Of a stretch of DNA of 64,000 nucleotides, positions 8,261-16,034 are shown in pieces; position 1 is the stretch's first letter; each line of letters begins with the position of its first letter. The notes beneath the pieces were generated by a model. The model saw only the letters and a program-made list of their open reading frames with translations, was not told where the DNA came from and made no database searches. This stretch comes from CAYOZN01 sp964408455 (GTDB lineage Bacteria; Planctomycetota; Phycisphaerae; UBA1845; UTPLA1). A program made the translations under genes and the position numbers. The stretch spans positions 1-64,000 of the forward strand of contig CAYOZN010000024.1 of assembly GCA_964408455.1 (NCBI GenBank), in the 5' to 3' direction.

Positions 8261-9985
8261 TCAGCCGCGGGATGCATCCGCGAGCGTGCCATCCGGCTGG
8301 AGGCCAAGCACCGAGAGCCCCTGCTCGAAGACCACATCCACCGGGATTCCCGCCTTCGACAGGCGGTCGAGATCGGCCTGCAACGCCGGGCCGACCCGCC
8401 CCATCTCGTCCATCAGCTTCGTCACGCCCGCGTAGTCGCCATCCCCCTGGAGCACGAGGATTTTTTCGCTGAGGGCATCCACGGCTTTCTTCATCTTCTC
8501 GAGGTTGACGCGATAGGTGCCGGTCTTCTCGTCGCGGCTGAAGGCGCCGGCCTTCTCGAAGAAGTTGAATCGCAGCATGTTGGCCTGGCCATGGGCGCTG
8601 GCGGCCCCGAAGCGGACCGAGCGGAAGATGCCGGCGAGGAAGGTCGTGTAGTAGTCCATCAGCTCGCCATCCGTCAGCTCCTTCTGTTCGAAGAGCTTCG
8701 TGACCATGTAGAGCCCGAGGATGTCGGCCTTGCCCTCTTCAAGCGCGGAGTACTTGTCCTTCAGGGCCTCGCGGACCGTGCCCTTGCCGTCGATGGTGTT
8801 CTTGATGCCCAGGCCGTGCGCCACTTCGTGGAACATGGTGTTGGAAAAGAAGGCGTCGAAGGTAATGTGCTTTCGCTGGTCTTCGGCGATGAGCACGCCG
8901 GCCAGCGGCACGAGGATCTTGTCGAACTTGGCCCGCATGGCATTTTTAAGCTGGAGCCGGCGGGTGCCCTTCTCGAGCTGGACCTTTTCGTCGTTGGGCA
9001 GATTGATGGCGATGGTCTTGCTGCCGGCATTGCAATCGCCGGCGTAGTACACGACGTCGTAGGCATTCAGGTCCGAATCGGTCCCCGGCTTCTCCTGCCT
9101 GTATTTTTCATCGACCGGCAGGCCGCGCTGGAGATCGGGCAGGAGCTTCGCATATTTCGCAAGGCGCTTGCTCCACGCCTGATCCTTGATCAGCACGAAG
9201 GATTCGAAAGCGGCCTTGTAGCCGAAGAGCTTGTCCTCGTAGGTCTCGATGGGGCCGATGACGCAGTCGATGGTGTTGGTCTTCATGTCCATCCAGGCGT
9301 AGTCGCTGGGGCGATACTGGCTGGTGAGCAGGGCCACGCCGCGGGTGAGCAGGTACTGCTTGAGGCCGGAGTCCTCGGCATGCCTGGCCGCCTCCTGCAA
9401 GGCGGCGGCGGCAGGCCGCAACTGGTCGGCGAAGGCCTCGTGATAGGGGATGGCCTTGAGCCGGCCTTCCTGGTCGCGGCGGATGATGGTGTATTCGCTC
9501 TTGAATGCCTCGGCGTCGGATGGGTTCTCCCGGATGTACTTTTCGAACTCCTCCTTCGGCATATCCGGGGGATAGAAGTTCGCGCCGAGGGGCTTGGGGC
9601 CGGCGCCCTTCACGAATGGCTTGTTGTCATCCAGTCGATCCCACGGGCCGTAGTTGATGCGCATGTAGCGGCGCATGGCATCCGACTCGGCCGATGCCAA
9701 TAGCGCATCGCGATCGCCGAAGGCCTGACGCCAGAAGCCGTCATCCATGTGGGTGGCGGCCTCGATCAGGCGGGCGAGCATCTTTCGTTCTGCGGGCGTC
9801 AAGCCGTTCAGGTCGGCGGTGAGGCGCACGACGGCGTAGGAGACCGAGCTCTCTGCCAGGGGCGATTTCACGATGGTGGACTCCACGATGGTTGTGGCGG
9901 GTTCATCGGCGCGGGCCGTGCAGCCGTTCGCCGTCGCGAGCAGGGCCGCAAGGCACAGGCAAATCGTGTGGTGTAACCGGCGCAT
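8261..9985 (-). CDS. M49-like zinc metallopeptidase, probable lipoprotein
   Basis: The 574-residue protein resembles bacterial dipeptidyl-peptidase III-like (M49) enzymes. The zinc site reads MFHEVAHGLG with the third ligand in ALEEGKADILGLY about 50 residues later. Classical DPP III has HExxxH with one extra residue; here it is a plain HExxH. The N-terminus is a signal sequence ending TANGC, a weak lipobox, so the enzyme is probably exported and may be lipid-anchored. The ATG at 9985 has GGAGG 6 nt upstream. It would cleave dipeptides from peptide N-termini, which fits the peptide-use theme of the window. Confidence 0.85.
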   Translation of the reverse strand: MRRLHHTICLCLAALLATANGCTARADEPATTIVESTIVKSPLAESSVSYAVVRLTADLNGLTPAERKMLARLIEAATHMDDGFWRQAFGDRDALLASAESDAMRRYMRINYGPWDRLDDNKPFVKGAGPKPLGANFYPPDMPKEEFEKYIRENPSDAEAFKSEYTIIRRDQEGRLKAIPYHEAFADQLRPAAAALQEAARHAEDSGLKQYLLTRGVALLTSQYRPSDYAWMDMKTNTIDCVIGPIETYEDKLFGYKAAFESFVLIKDQAWSKRLAKYAKLLPDLQRGLPVDEKYRQEKPGTDSDLNAYDVVYYAGDCNAGSKTIAINLPNDEKVQLEKGTRRLQLKNAMRAKFDKILVPLAGVLIAEDQRKHITFDAFFSNTMFHEVAHGLGIKNTIDGKGTVREALKDKYSALEEGKADILGLYMVTKLFEQKELTDGELMDYYTTFLAGIFRSVRFGAASAHGQANMLRFNFFEKAGAFSRDEKTGTYRVNLEKMKKAVDALSEKILVLQGDGDYAGVTKLMDEMGRVGPALQADLDRLSKAGIPVDVVFEQGLSVLGLQPDGTLADASRG

Positions 9986-10282
9986 GTTGTTCCTCCAGGT
10001 GCTGTGCGGCGGGCGGGCCTTCGCCGGCCGGATTGGTTGAATCAACAGGATACGTGCCGCGGGCGGCGGCGGCCAGTTGCCCGATGCCCAAATACCCGTG
10101 CCGGCGTAAGATAAGCGCTTCAGGGTGGCCGGGCGCGCCTTGACAGTTCGCGGTTGTCGGCTTCCAATACAGGGCTCGTTGCCCAATGGCTTGGAGCCCC
10201 CGTGAGCGGCGCCTTCCAGGCATTTTCCCTGTCGTACGTCACCACGCGTGCGGCCGTGCAGGCCGGCCGCGCGGGATGCGAA

Positions 10283-11092
10283 ATGAAGCGAACCCCGATC
10301 ATCGCCGGCAATTGGAAGATGAACCTCGATCTGCCCGCGGGCCGCGCCCTGGTCAGCGAGCTGCGGGCGCGCATCACCGGCAATCCGCCGGTCGAGATCG
10401 CGATCTGCCCGCCGTCGATTTACCTGTTTCCGATGGCCAAGGCGATTGCCGACAGCCCGATCGCGCTGGGAGCGCAAAACTGCTGGCACGAGGCGAGCGG
10501 CGCATTCACCGGCGAGGTCTCGGCGGCGATGGTCGCGGAGACCGGCTGCACCTACGTGATCCTCGGCCACAGCGAGCGGCGGCACACGATCGGCCCGCGC
10601 TGCTCGAAGGGCTGCATCCACGGCGAGAACGACGAGATGATCGCGCTGAAGATCCGGGCCGTGCTGGCCGCCGGGCTGCGGCCGATCCTCTGCGTCGGGG
10701 AGACGCTGCAACAGCGCGACGCCGGAGAGACGAACCACGTGCTGACGCGGCAGGTGCGAGGCGCTCTCGAGGGGCTCTCCGCGAACGATGCCGGGCAGAT
10801 CGTCCTCGCCTACGAACCTGTCTGGGCCATCGGCACCGGACGGAATGCCACGGCGGACCAGGCCCAGGCGGCCCATGCGCACCTGCGGCTGGAGCTGGCG
10901 TCGCTCTTCGGCGGCGACGTGGCCCAGCGCATTCGGATTCAATATGGCGGCAGCGTGAAGCCGGACAACGCCGAGTCGCTGATGGCCTGTCCCGACGTGG
11001 ATGGCGCCCTGGTCGGCGGCGCCAGTCTGAAGGCCGGCGACTTTCACGGCATTATCGAAGGCGCCTGCAAGGCCAAGGGCCTCCGGCTATAA
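10283..11092 (+). CDS. tpiA: Triosephosphate isomerase with a Cys-containing insertion
   Basis: TpiA interconverts dihydroxyacetone phosphate and glyceraldehyde 3-phosphate. Catalytic Lys12 (AGNWKMN), His96 (LGHSERR) and Glu178 (AYEPVWAIGTG) are present, as is the phosphate-binding YGGSV. Between the HSERR loop and the following ENDEM helix there is an extra stretch of about 10 residues, PRCSKGCIHG (105-114), beside the active site. The length of 269 residues exceeds the usual 250 by about that amount and a few more. The ATG at 10283 is where family similarity begins. It starts a conserved run with secG 37 nt downstream. Confidence 0.96.
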   Translation: MKRTPIIAGNWKMNLDLPAGRALVSELRARITGNPPVEIAICPPSIYLFPMAKAIADSPIALGAQNCWHEASGAFTGEVSAAMVAETGCTYVILGHSERRHTIGPRCSKGCIHGENDEMIALKIRAVLAAGLRPILCVGETLQQRDAGETNHVLTRQVRGALEGLSANDAGQIVLAYEPVWAIGTGRNATADQAQAAHAHLRLELASLFGGDVAQRIRIQYGGSVKPDNAESLMACPDVDGALVGGASLKAGDFHGIIEGACKAKGLRL

Positions 11093-11129
11093 CACCGACG
11101 CTGCTTTTTTCTCTTAGGGAGCTGTTTGC

Positions 11130-11519
11130 ATGCTGGCATTAGGAATTCTCGGCGGGCTGTTGGCGATCGCCATCATCTTCGTATCCATCCTGCTCATCGG
11201 CCTGGTTCTGCTCCAGAAGAACAAGGGCGCCGGGCTCTCGGGCGCATTCGGCGGCGTCGGCGGACATTCCGCCTTCGGCACCAAGACCGGCGACGTGATG
11301 ACGTGGCTGACGGTCGGCCTGACCGCCCTGTTTCTGCTGCTGAACATCGGCGGCACCTACGTATTCGAGCCGGAGTCGCGACAGAAGCCGGCGGTGATCG
11401 AGGCCGATCCGCTCACGGGCGAGGCGGGCGACGCACCCGCGCCGGTCGATGCGACGGAAGATGTACCGGCCGCTGGCGATACCGGCACGGACAGCGGCCA
11501 ACCGGCCAATCCGAACTGA
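11130..11519 (+). CDS. secG: Preprotein translocase subunit SecG
   Basis: SecG is a small inner-membrane subunit of the SecYEG channel. Two membrane helices (about residues 5-28 and 55-76) flank the conserved cytosolic loop LLQKNKGAGLSGAFGG and the SAFGTKTGDVMTWLT stretch. The acidic Ala/Pro-rich tail after residue 80 is longer than in E. coli. AGGGAG lies 8 nt before the ATG. Its place just after tpiA is a common bacterial order. Confidence 0.95.
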   Translation: MLALGILGGLLAIAIIFVSILLIGLVLLQKNKGAGLSGAFGGVGGHSAFGTKTGDVMTWLTVGLTALFLLLNIGGTYVFEPESRQKPAVIEADPLTGEAGDAPAPVDATEDVPAAGDTGTDSGQPANPN

Positions 11520-11616
11520 CGAGGCGCTATCGGCGTCAACCAGGCAGTGTGTCAACGGTGACGCTCATGCACCGGGCCATCGAGCATGGACGTGCTTCTT
11601 ACGAAGGTCGGGGCGA

Positions 11617-12504
11617 ATGATCTCGAGCATGACGGGTTTCGGCGAGGCGAAGGCCGAGGACAACGGTGTGGCCTACCGGGTTGAAATCCGCAGCCTGAAC
11701 AACCGCTATTTTAAAGCCACGATCAAGACGCCCGAAACATACCAGCGCTTCGAGACCGAGATTGACAAGCTGTTGCGCACGCGGCTGGGGCGCGGGACGA
11801 TCACCTATTCCCTGCGGATGCATAGCGACAATATCGACAGTGCCCTGTCGATCAACGACAAGCTCCTGGCGGAATACCTCCATCGCATTCAGGCGGTGGC
11901 GGCGTCGTGCGGCGCGAGCGTCGATGCCGCATCGCTGCTGGAACTTCCGGGCGTTCTCTCGGCACCGGATCTGGACGATGCAGAACTGGATCGCCAGTTT
12001 GCCATCGTCCGCCGGCTCACGCTCGAGGCGATGGACCGGCTGATCGAAATGCGCCGCACCGAGGGACGGGCCCTGGCAGAGGACCTTCGGGAGCGATGCG
12101 AAGAGATCCGCGGCCTTGTGGAACAGATTCGCGGGCGTTCGCCACTGGTGCTGGAGGAGTATCACAGGCGGCTGAACGCGCGTCTTCAACAGCTTCTCGG
12201 CGGCGTGGAGGGGGCAAGCCTGGAGCCGCATCGCGATGCCATCAGCCGGGAAGTGGCAATGTATGCCGAAAGGTGCGACGTCAACGAGGAAATATCGCGG
12301 ATTGCGAGCCATCTCGATCAGTTGCTGACGCTGTGCAACTCGCCGGAGGAGGCGGGCCGCAAGCTGGATTTTCTGGCCCAGGAGCTGCTCCGCGAGGCAA
12401 ACACGATCGGCAGCAAGTCGAACGACGCGGAAATCTCGCGGAACGTGGTCGGCATCAAGGCAGCGATCGACCGCATCAAGGAGCAGGTGCAGAACGTGGA
12501 GTAG
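11617..12504 (+). CDS. YicC family endoribonuclease
   Basis: The 295-residue protein begins with the family start MISSMTGFGEA and has the conserved EIRSLNNRYFK near residue 25 and the C-terminal NTIGSKSNDAEIS. YicC proteins are reported as endoribonucleases acting on RNA turnover. The start at 11617 matches the family and removes an upstream extension that reads through secG sequence. The order yicC-gmk-rpoZ-coa is widespread, which supports an operon. Confidence 0.93.
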   Translation: MISSMTGFGEAKAEDNGVAYRVEIRSLNNRYFKATIKTPETYQRFETEIDKLLRTRLGRGTITYSLRMHSDNIDSALSINDKLLAEYLHRIQAVAASCGASVDAASLLELPGVLSAPDLDDAELDRQFAIVRRLTLEAMDRLIEMRRTEGRALAEDLRERCEEIRGLVEQIRGRSPLVLEEYHRRLNARLQQLLGGVEGASLEPHRDAISREVAMYAERCDVNEEISRIASHLDQLLTLCNSPEEAGRKLDFLAQELLREANTIGSKSNDAEISRNVVGIKAAIDRIKEQVQNVE

Positions 12505-12545
12505 GAAGGGATAAAGGGATAAGGGGTAAGGGATCAGGGACCTGG
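12504..12545. repeat. Purine-rich 7-8 bp micro-repeat between yicC and gmk
   Basis: About five variants of AGGGATAA follow one another in the 59-nt yicC-gmk spacer. The G-rich units could also serve as ribosome-binding sites. Similar short tracts with other motifs occur at 33836, 57988 and 60064. Confidence 0.7.
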
Positions 12546-12563
12546 TAGCTGATTGGGACTCGG

Positions 12564-13166
12564 TTGACGGAGCGGCTGGAACGGGTGGCGACGACGAGCG
12601 AAACGGCGAACAGCGGCGTGATTGTGGTCAGCGGTCCCGCGGGCGTGGGCAAGTCGACCATCTCGCGCATGCTCTGCGAGAGGCTGCCGGCCGAATTGAG
12701 CGTGTCGATCACGACGCGACCGCCGCGGCCGGGCGAAGTCAGCGCGCGGGACTATCATTACGTCAGCCGGGAGGAATTTGAGCACACGCGACAGGCGGGC
12801 GGCCTGCTGGAATGGGCCGAGGTGTATGGCCATTTCTATGGCACCCCGCTCGCGGCGGTCCAGAAGGCGACGGCCGACGGCCGGCGGATCGTGCTTGAGA
12901 TCGATATCCGCGGCTGCCAGCAGGTGCGCGGCAAGATGCCCGCGGCGATGACGTTCTTCATCCTGCCGCCCAGCGCCGACGAGCAGCGGCGGCGGATCGA
13001 GGGCAGGCAGACCGACGCCGCCGAAGTCATCGCGGCCCGGCTGGCGAAGGCCGATGGCGAGATCCGCTACGCACAGGAGTGCGGCTGTTTTGACGTCTTT
13101 CTGATCAACGATGATCTGGACGAGACGGTGAGACAGATCATCGAACATGTGAAGCGTCGCGGCTAG
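12564..13166 (+). CDS. gmk: Guanylate kinase
   Basis: Gmk phosphorylates GMP to GDP with ATP. The P-loop SGPAGVGKST lies at about residues 23-32, followed by the GMP-binding SITTRPPRPGEVSARDYHYVS and the GHFYGTP motif. The length of about 200 residues is normal. No ATG is available; TTG at 12564 is taken, with GTG at 12585 as an alternative. Both give a short extension before the P-loop strand. It lies in the yicC-gmk-rpoZ-coaC-coaB series. Confidence 0.94.
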   Translation: MTERLERVATTSETANSGVIVVSGPAGVGKSTISRMLCERLPAELSVSITTRPPRPGEVSARDYHYVSREEFEHTRQAGGLLEWAEVYGHFYGTPLAAVQKATADGRRIVLEIDIRGCQQVRGKMPAAMTFFILPPSADEQRRRIEGRQTDAAEVIAARLAKADGEIRYAQECGCFDVFLINDDLDETVRQIIEHVKRRG

Positions 13167-13206
13167 ACGAGCTGGGAAGTGACGCAGTTGACGGAAACAC
13201 GCGACG

Positions 13207-13342
13207 TGCACTGCTCATAGAGCAGTGGCGCCCGAAGTCACGTGGCGCTGCTTGAAGCAGTGGCACACGGGTAAACGAGATTCGCACTGCTTGAAGCAGT
13301 GGTAAACGAACTGACGCCGCACTGCTTGAAGCAGTGGCACAC
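13207..13342. repeat. Array of four palindromic units upstream of rpoZ
   Basis: Four hairpin units sit at 13207-13230, 13244-13268, 13284-13306 and 13319-13342. Three share CTGCTTGAAGCAG at the core; the first has a variant loop. The full arm reads CACTGCTT/AAGCAGTG. Three units run on into GGCAC or GGCGC, and two end in GGCACAC. Spacers are 13-15 nt. The array fills the gmk-rpoZ gap and ends 27 nt before the rpoZ start. Confidence 0.85.
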
Positions 13343-13369
13343 AAGAGATGCAACGGGAGCGATGACTGC

Positions 13370-13576
13370 ATGATTCATGACCTGAAGCACGAAGAACTGG
13401 CCAGCAAAGTCGGCGGGCGATTCAAGTTGACCGCGCTGATTCAGAAGCGATGGAAGGAGCTGATGTTCGGGGCGCGTCCGATGATTGAGCCGGGCACGCT
13501 GACGCCGCTCGAGATCGTGATTCGCGAGATCGCCGAAGGCAAGATCGGCACCACGCTGGAAACGGACAAGAAGTAG
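13370..13576 (+). CDS. rpoZ: RNA polymerase omega subunit
   Basis: The 68-residue product fits omega: the N-terminal helix contains KVGGRFKLTALIQKRWKELMFGARP and the C-terminal part has TPLEIVIREIAEGKI. Omega helps assemble RNA polymerase by holding the beta-prime subunit. An in-frame GTG at 13334 lies inside a palindromic repeat and has no family support, so the ATG at 13370 with GGGAG 9-10 nt upstream is chosen. Its place between gmk and coaC is the standard order. Confidence 0.88.
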   Translation: MIHDLKHEELASKVGGRFKLTALIQKRWKELMFGARPMIEPGTLTPLEIVIREIAEGKIGTTLETDKK

Positions 13577-13579
13577 GAC

Positions 13580-14185
13580 ATGGCCGGCGATGCCTCCACC
13601 GCGACACCGACGCCGCTGACCGACTGCGAGGTGCTGGTCGGCGTGTGCGGCGGCATCGCCGCCTACAAGACCGCATCGCTGGTCTCGGCCCTGGTGCAGC
13701 GCGGCGCCGGGGTGACGGTCGCGATGACCGAGGCGGCTCAGCGCTTCGTCGGGCCGCTCACGTTCGAGGCGTTGACGGCTCGGCAGGTGTTCACCAGCGT
13801 ATGGGATGCGCCCGATTACAGCGATCAGCAGCACATCCGGCTGACCGAGGCGGCCGATCTGTTCATCGTCGCCCCGGCGACGGCCAACACCATCGGCAGG
13901 ATGGCCTGCGGGCTGGCGGACGATCTGGTCTCGACGCTGGCGCTGACGGCCCGGTGCCCGATTCTCCTCGCGCCGGCGATGAATACGCAGATGTGGCAGA
14001 ACGCCATTGTGCAGCGAAACATGAAGACGCTTCGTGAGGCGGGCTATCACGAAATCGGGCCGGAAGGCGGCTGGCTCGCCTGCCGGACAATCGGGGCGGG
14101 GCGAATGGCGGAGCCGGCCAGCATCCTGGATGCGGCAACGGCACTCCTGCTGAAAGAGACGCCCAGGAAGCGCCGCGGTGGCTAG
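13580..14185 (+). CDS. coaC: Phosphopantothenoylcysteine decarboxylase (stand-alone CoaC)
   Basis: This flavoprotein decarboxylates 4'-phosphopantothenoylcysteine in coenzyme A synthesis. It has the FMN-binding start VGVCGGIAAYK, the PATANTIGRMACGLADDL stretch and the substrate-recognition PAMNTQMW. It ends after 201 residues, where fused CoaBC proteins would continue into the ligase domain. That domain is encoded by the next gene. It starts 3 nt after the rpoZ stop. Confidence 0.93.
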   Translation: MAGDASTATPTPLTDCEVLVGVCGGIAAYKTASLVSALVQRGAGVTVAMTEAAQRFVGPLTFEALTARQVFTSVWDAPDYSDQQHIRLTEAADLFIVAPATANTIGRMACGLADDLVSTLALTARCPILLAPAMNTQMWQNAIVQRNMKTLREAGYHEIGPEGGWLACRTIGAGRMAEPASILDAATALLLKETPRKRRGG

Positions 14186-14227
14186 ACCGCACCACTTCAT
14201 TCACATCGCGGGGATCATCCGATCCGC

Positions 14228-15031
14228 ATGAAACAGGCACGCAAACGAGGCGCAGCGACTAGGCGAACGAAGGCCGCCGCCGGCGAATCCGATCGGCCGA
14301 AGCGGAGCCGCGCCAAAGCGAGATCGAAGCCGGGCGTCGCTGTTTCGCGACGCGAACCCGCGGGCAGAAGGCGCCTGCACATTCTCATTACCGCCGGGCC
14401 CACGCGCGAGTACTTCGATTCCGTTCGCTATATTTCGAACCCCTCGTCGGGCAAGATGGGTTATGCCATCGCCGCGGCAGCAGCCGTGCGCGGCCATCGC
14501 GTGACGCTCGTGTCGGGGCCGGTGGCCCTGGCCGATCCGCCCGGCGTGACGACGATCCGGGTGGAGACGGGGGACGAGATGTATCGCGCGTCACGGCTGG
14601 CCTTTCGCGATGCCGATGCGGCCATCTTTACGGCGGCGGTCTGCGACTACCGCCCGCTGAACCGATCGAGCCGGAAGCGGCCCAAGTCCAGCGGCATCAC
14701 GACGGTGAAGCTGGCGCCGACGATGGACATTGCCGCGGCCCTGGGCCGGATCAAGGGCCGCCGATTGACGGTCGCCTTCGCCCTGGAAGATCACAACGGG
14801 CGGGCGCACGCGGAGGCGAAAATGCGGAAGAAGAACAGCGACGCGATCATTCTGAACGGGCCGGCCAACGTGGGCGCCGACGTGGCGGCGGTCGAATTCC
14901 TATCACTCGGCGGCGCGTGGCAGCGCTGGGCGCCGGCAACCAAAGCCCGCATGGCCTTCCGCATTGTGAAGGCGCTCGAGTCAATGCTCGCGAAACGAGC
15001 CGATGGCGGCCTGCATGCCAGCATTCCTTAA
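14228..15031 (+). CDS. coaB: Phosphopantothenate-cysteine ligase (stand-alone CoaB)
   Basis: CoaB joins cysteine to 4'-phosphopantothenate. The Rossmann-type domain begins at LHILITAGPTREYFD (about residue 50) and carries the conserved VRYISNPSSGKMG and the AAVCDYRP motif. The first 48 residues are very basic (RKRGAATRRTKAAAG and the like) and look like a disordered extension. The gene follows coaC by 42 nt. Together the two genes supply the steps done by fused CoaBC elsewhere. Confidence 0.92.
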   Translation: MKQARKRGAATRRTKAAAGESDRPKRSRAKARSKPGVAVSRREPAGRRRLHILITAGPTREYFDSVRYISNPSSGKMGYAIAAAAAVRGHRVTLVSGPVALADPPGVTTIRVETGDEMYRASRLAFRDADAAIFTAAVCDYRPLNRSSRKRPKSSGITTVKLAPTMDIAAALGRIKGRRLTVAFALEDHNGRAHAEAKMRKKNSDAIILNGPANVGADVAAVEFLSLGGAWQRWAPATKARMAFRIVKALESMLAKRADGGLHASIP

Positions 15032-15034
15032 CCG

Positions 15035-15087
15035 TTTGTTTTCAATCCTTTAGGCGTAATCTGACCCGAAACTGACTTGAAAACAAA
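15035..15087. repeat. 11-bp inverted repeat after coaB
   Basis: TTTGTTTTCAA (15035-15045) is the exact complement of TTGAAAACAAA (15077-15087), with a 31-nt spacer. The right arm overlaps the -35 box of a predicted promoter, so it could be an operator. It could instead be a weak terminator of the coa operon. Confidence 0.45.
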
Positions 15088-15105
15088 TGACATGTTTGTT
15101 AGCAT
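15077..15105 (+). promoter_or_regulatory. Possible promoter of the PEP-CTERM gene at 15239
   Basis: TTGAAA (15077-15082) and TAGCAT (15100-15105) are 17 nt apart in a locally AT-rich stretch. This would give a leader of about 125 nt that can fold: GCAGCC near 15178 pairs with GGCTGC near 15200 and GTGCC near 15167 with GGCAC near 15214, just before the AGGAGG site. Confidence 0.4.
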
Positions 15106-15238
15106 TCGCCTCGGAGGTGAAGGAAGAGGCACTCCGCTTTTTTCTTCTCACAAGTCGAACTGAAATTGTGCCAGGCGCAGCCTGCAAGAGTTCAATTTCG
15201 GCTGCGGCGATTCGGCACCGAACAACAGGAGGATTGAA

Positions 15239-15889
15239 ATGAAGTCGATTCGAAATCTGGGGGTGGCGGTTGCGCTGACGGCGTTCGTTAGCCAAGCTGG
15301 CGCCGGCTTGATCGTCACGGGCGTCGTGGATGGCCCGCTGACTGGCGGAATTCCCAAGGCGGCCGAGTTTTTCGTTACGAGTGATATTCCCGATCTGAGC
15401 CTTTATGCAGTCAGCTCGGCCAACAACGGGGCGGGGCCCTCGGTCGCGCCCGAGTTCACATTCCCGGCCGTTGCTGCCAGCGCGGGGGATTTCATTTATG
15501 TCGCAACCGAAGCCACGGCCTTCGCGAGCTATTTCGGTTTTGCACCAGATTACACGACGCCCCAGGCAACGAACATTAACGGGGACGATGCCATTGAAGT
15601 CTGGTTCAACGGCGCTGTCGTTGATGTATTCGGCGACGTGAATGTCGATGGCAGCGGCACGCCGTGGGATTACTTCGATGGATGGGCATATCGCGTGGAC
15701 GGCACTGGTCCCGACGGAACCACCTTCGTCCTTGGAAACTGGACATTCAGTGGCATTGATGCACTCGACGGCACCGCGACCAACGCTGACGCCGCCAATC
15801 CCTTCCCGATTGGCACCTACGTCCCGGAGCCAGCTACGATGTCGTTGCTGGGTCTCGGCGCGGTTGTCATGCTCCGCCGACGCCGCTAA
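15239..15889 (+). CDS. PEP-CTERM sorted extracellular protein
   Basis: The 216-residue protein has a signal peptide (residues 1-22, ending SQAGA) and a C-terminal sorting signal VPEPATMSLLGLGAVVMLRRRR, made of a PEP motif, a hydrophobic helix and an Arg tail. The body (INGDDAIEVWFNGAVVDVFG and DGWAYRVDGTGPDG) resembles lamin-tail-like domains common in exported proteins. It would be processed by an exosortase and released or anchored at the surface. AGGAGG lies 7 nt before the ATG and a strong terminator follows. Confidence 0.88.
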   Translation: MKSIRNLGVAVALTAFVSQAGAGLIVTGVVDGPLTGGIPKAAEFFVTSDIPDLSLYAVSSANNGAGPSVAPEFTFPAVAASAGDFIYVATEATAFASYFGFAPDYTTPQATNINGDDAIEVWFNGAVVDVFGDVNVDGSGTPWDYFDGWAYRVDGTGPDGTTFVLGNWTFSGIDALDGTATNADAANPFPIGTYVPEPATMSLLGLGAVVMLRRRR

Positions 15890-15934
15890 GCACGGCGCTG
15901 CGGTCCAGCTTGGCCAGAAATTTGTGAAGTACTC

Positions 15935-15974
15935 AGGCTGCGAGTAGCATATTGCTCCTCGCGGCCTTTTTTTT
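15935..15974 (+). terminator. Rho-independent terminator after the PEP-CTERM gene
   Basis: AGGCTGCGAG pairs with CTCGCGGCCT over 10 positions, with one G-T wobble and a 12-nt loop, followed directly by eight T. It begins 46 nt after the stop at 15889 and ends about 60 nt before the next gene. Confidence 0.9.
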
Positions 15975-16034
15975 CCGGGCACTCCCGACCCTTGCCCGCC
16001 GGCCGCGTCCCACGCTTTCCGGAGGACTGGAACC

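Noticed and set aside
6941..9703. 920-residue plus-strand open frame
   Set aside because: It runs antisense to larC and the M49-like gene, both with strong motifs, and has shadow-type composition.
10000..11047. N-terminal extension of the M49-like frame to 11047
   Set aside because: The extra residues are antisense to tpiA; the signal peptide and GGAGG site at 9985 mark the true start.
13207..13342. Repeat array considered as a CRISPR
   Set aside because: Units are self-complementary and short, spacers are 13-15 nt, and no cas gene is near.
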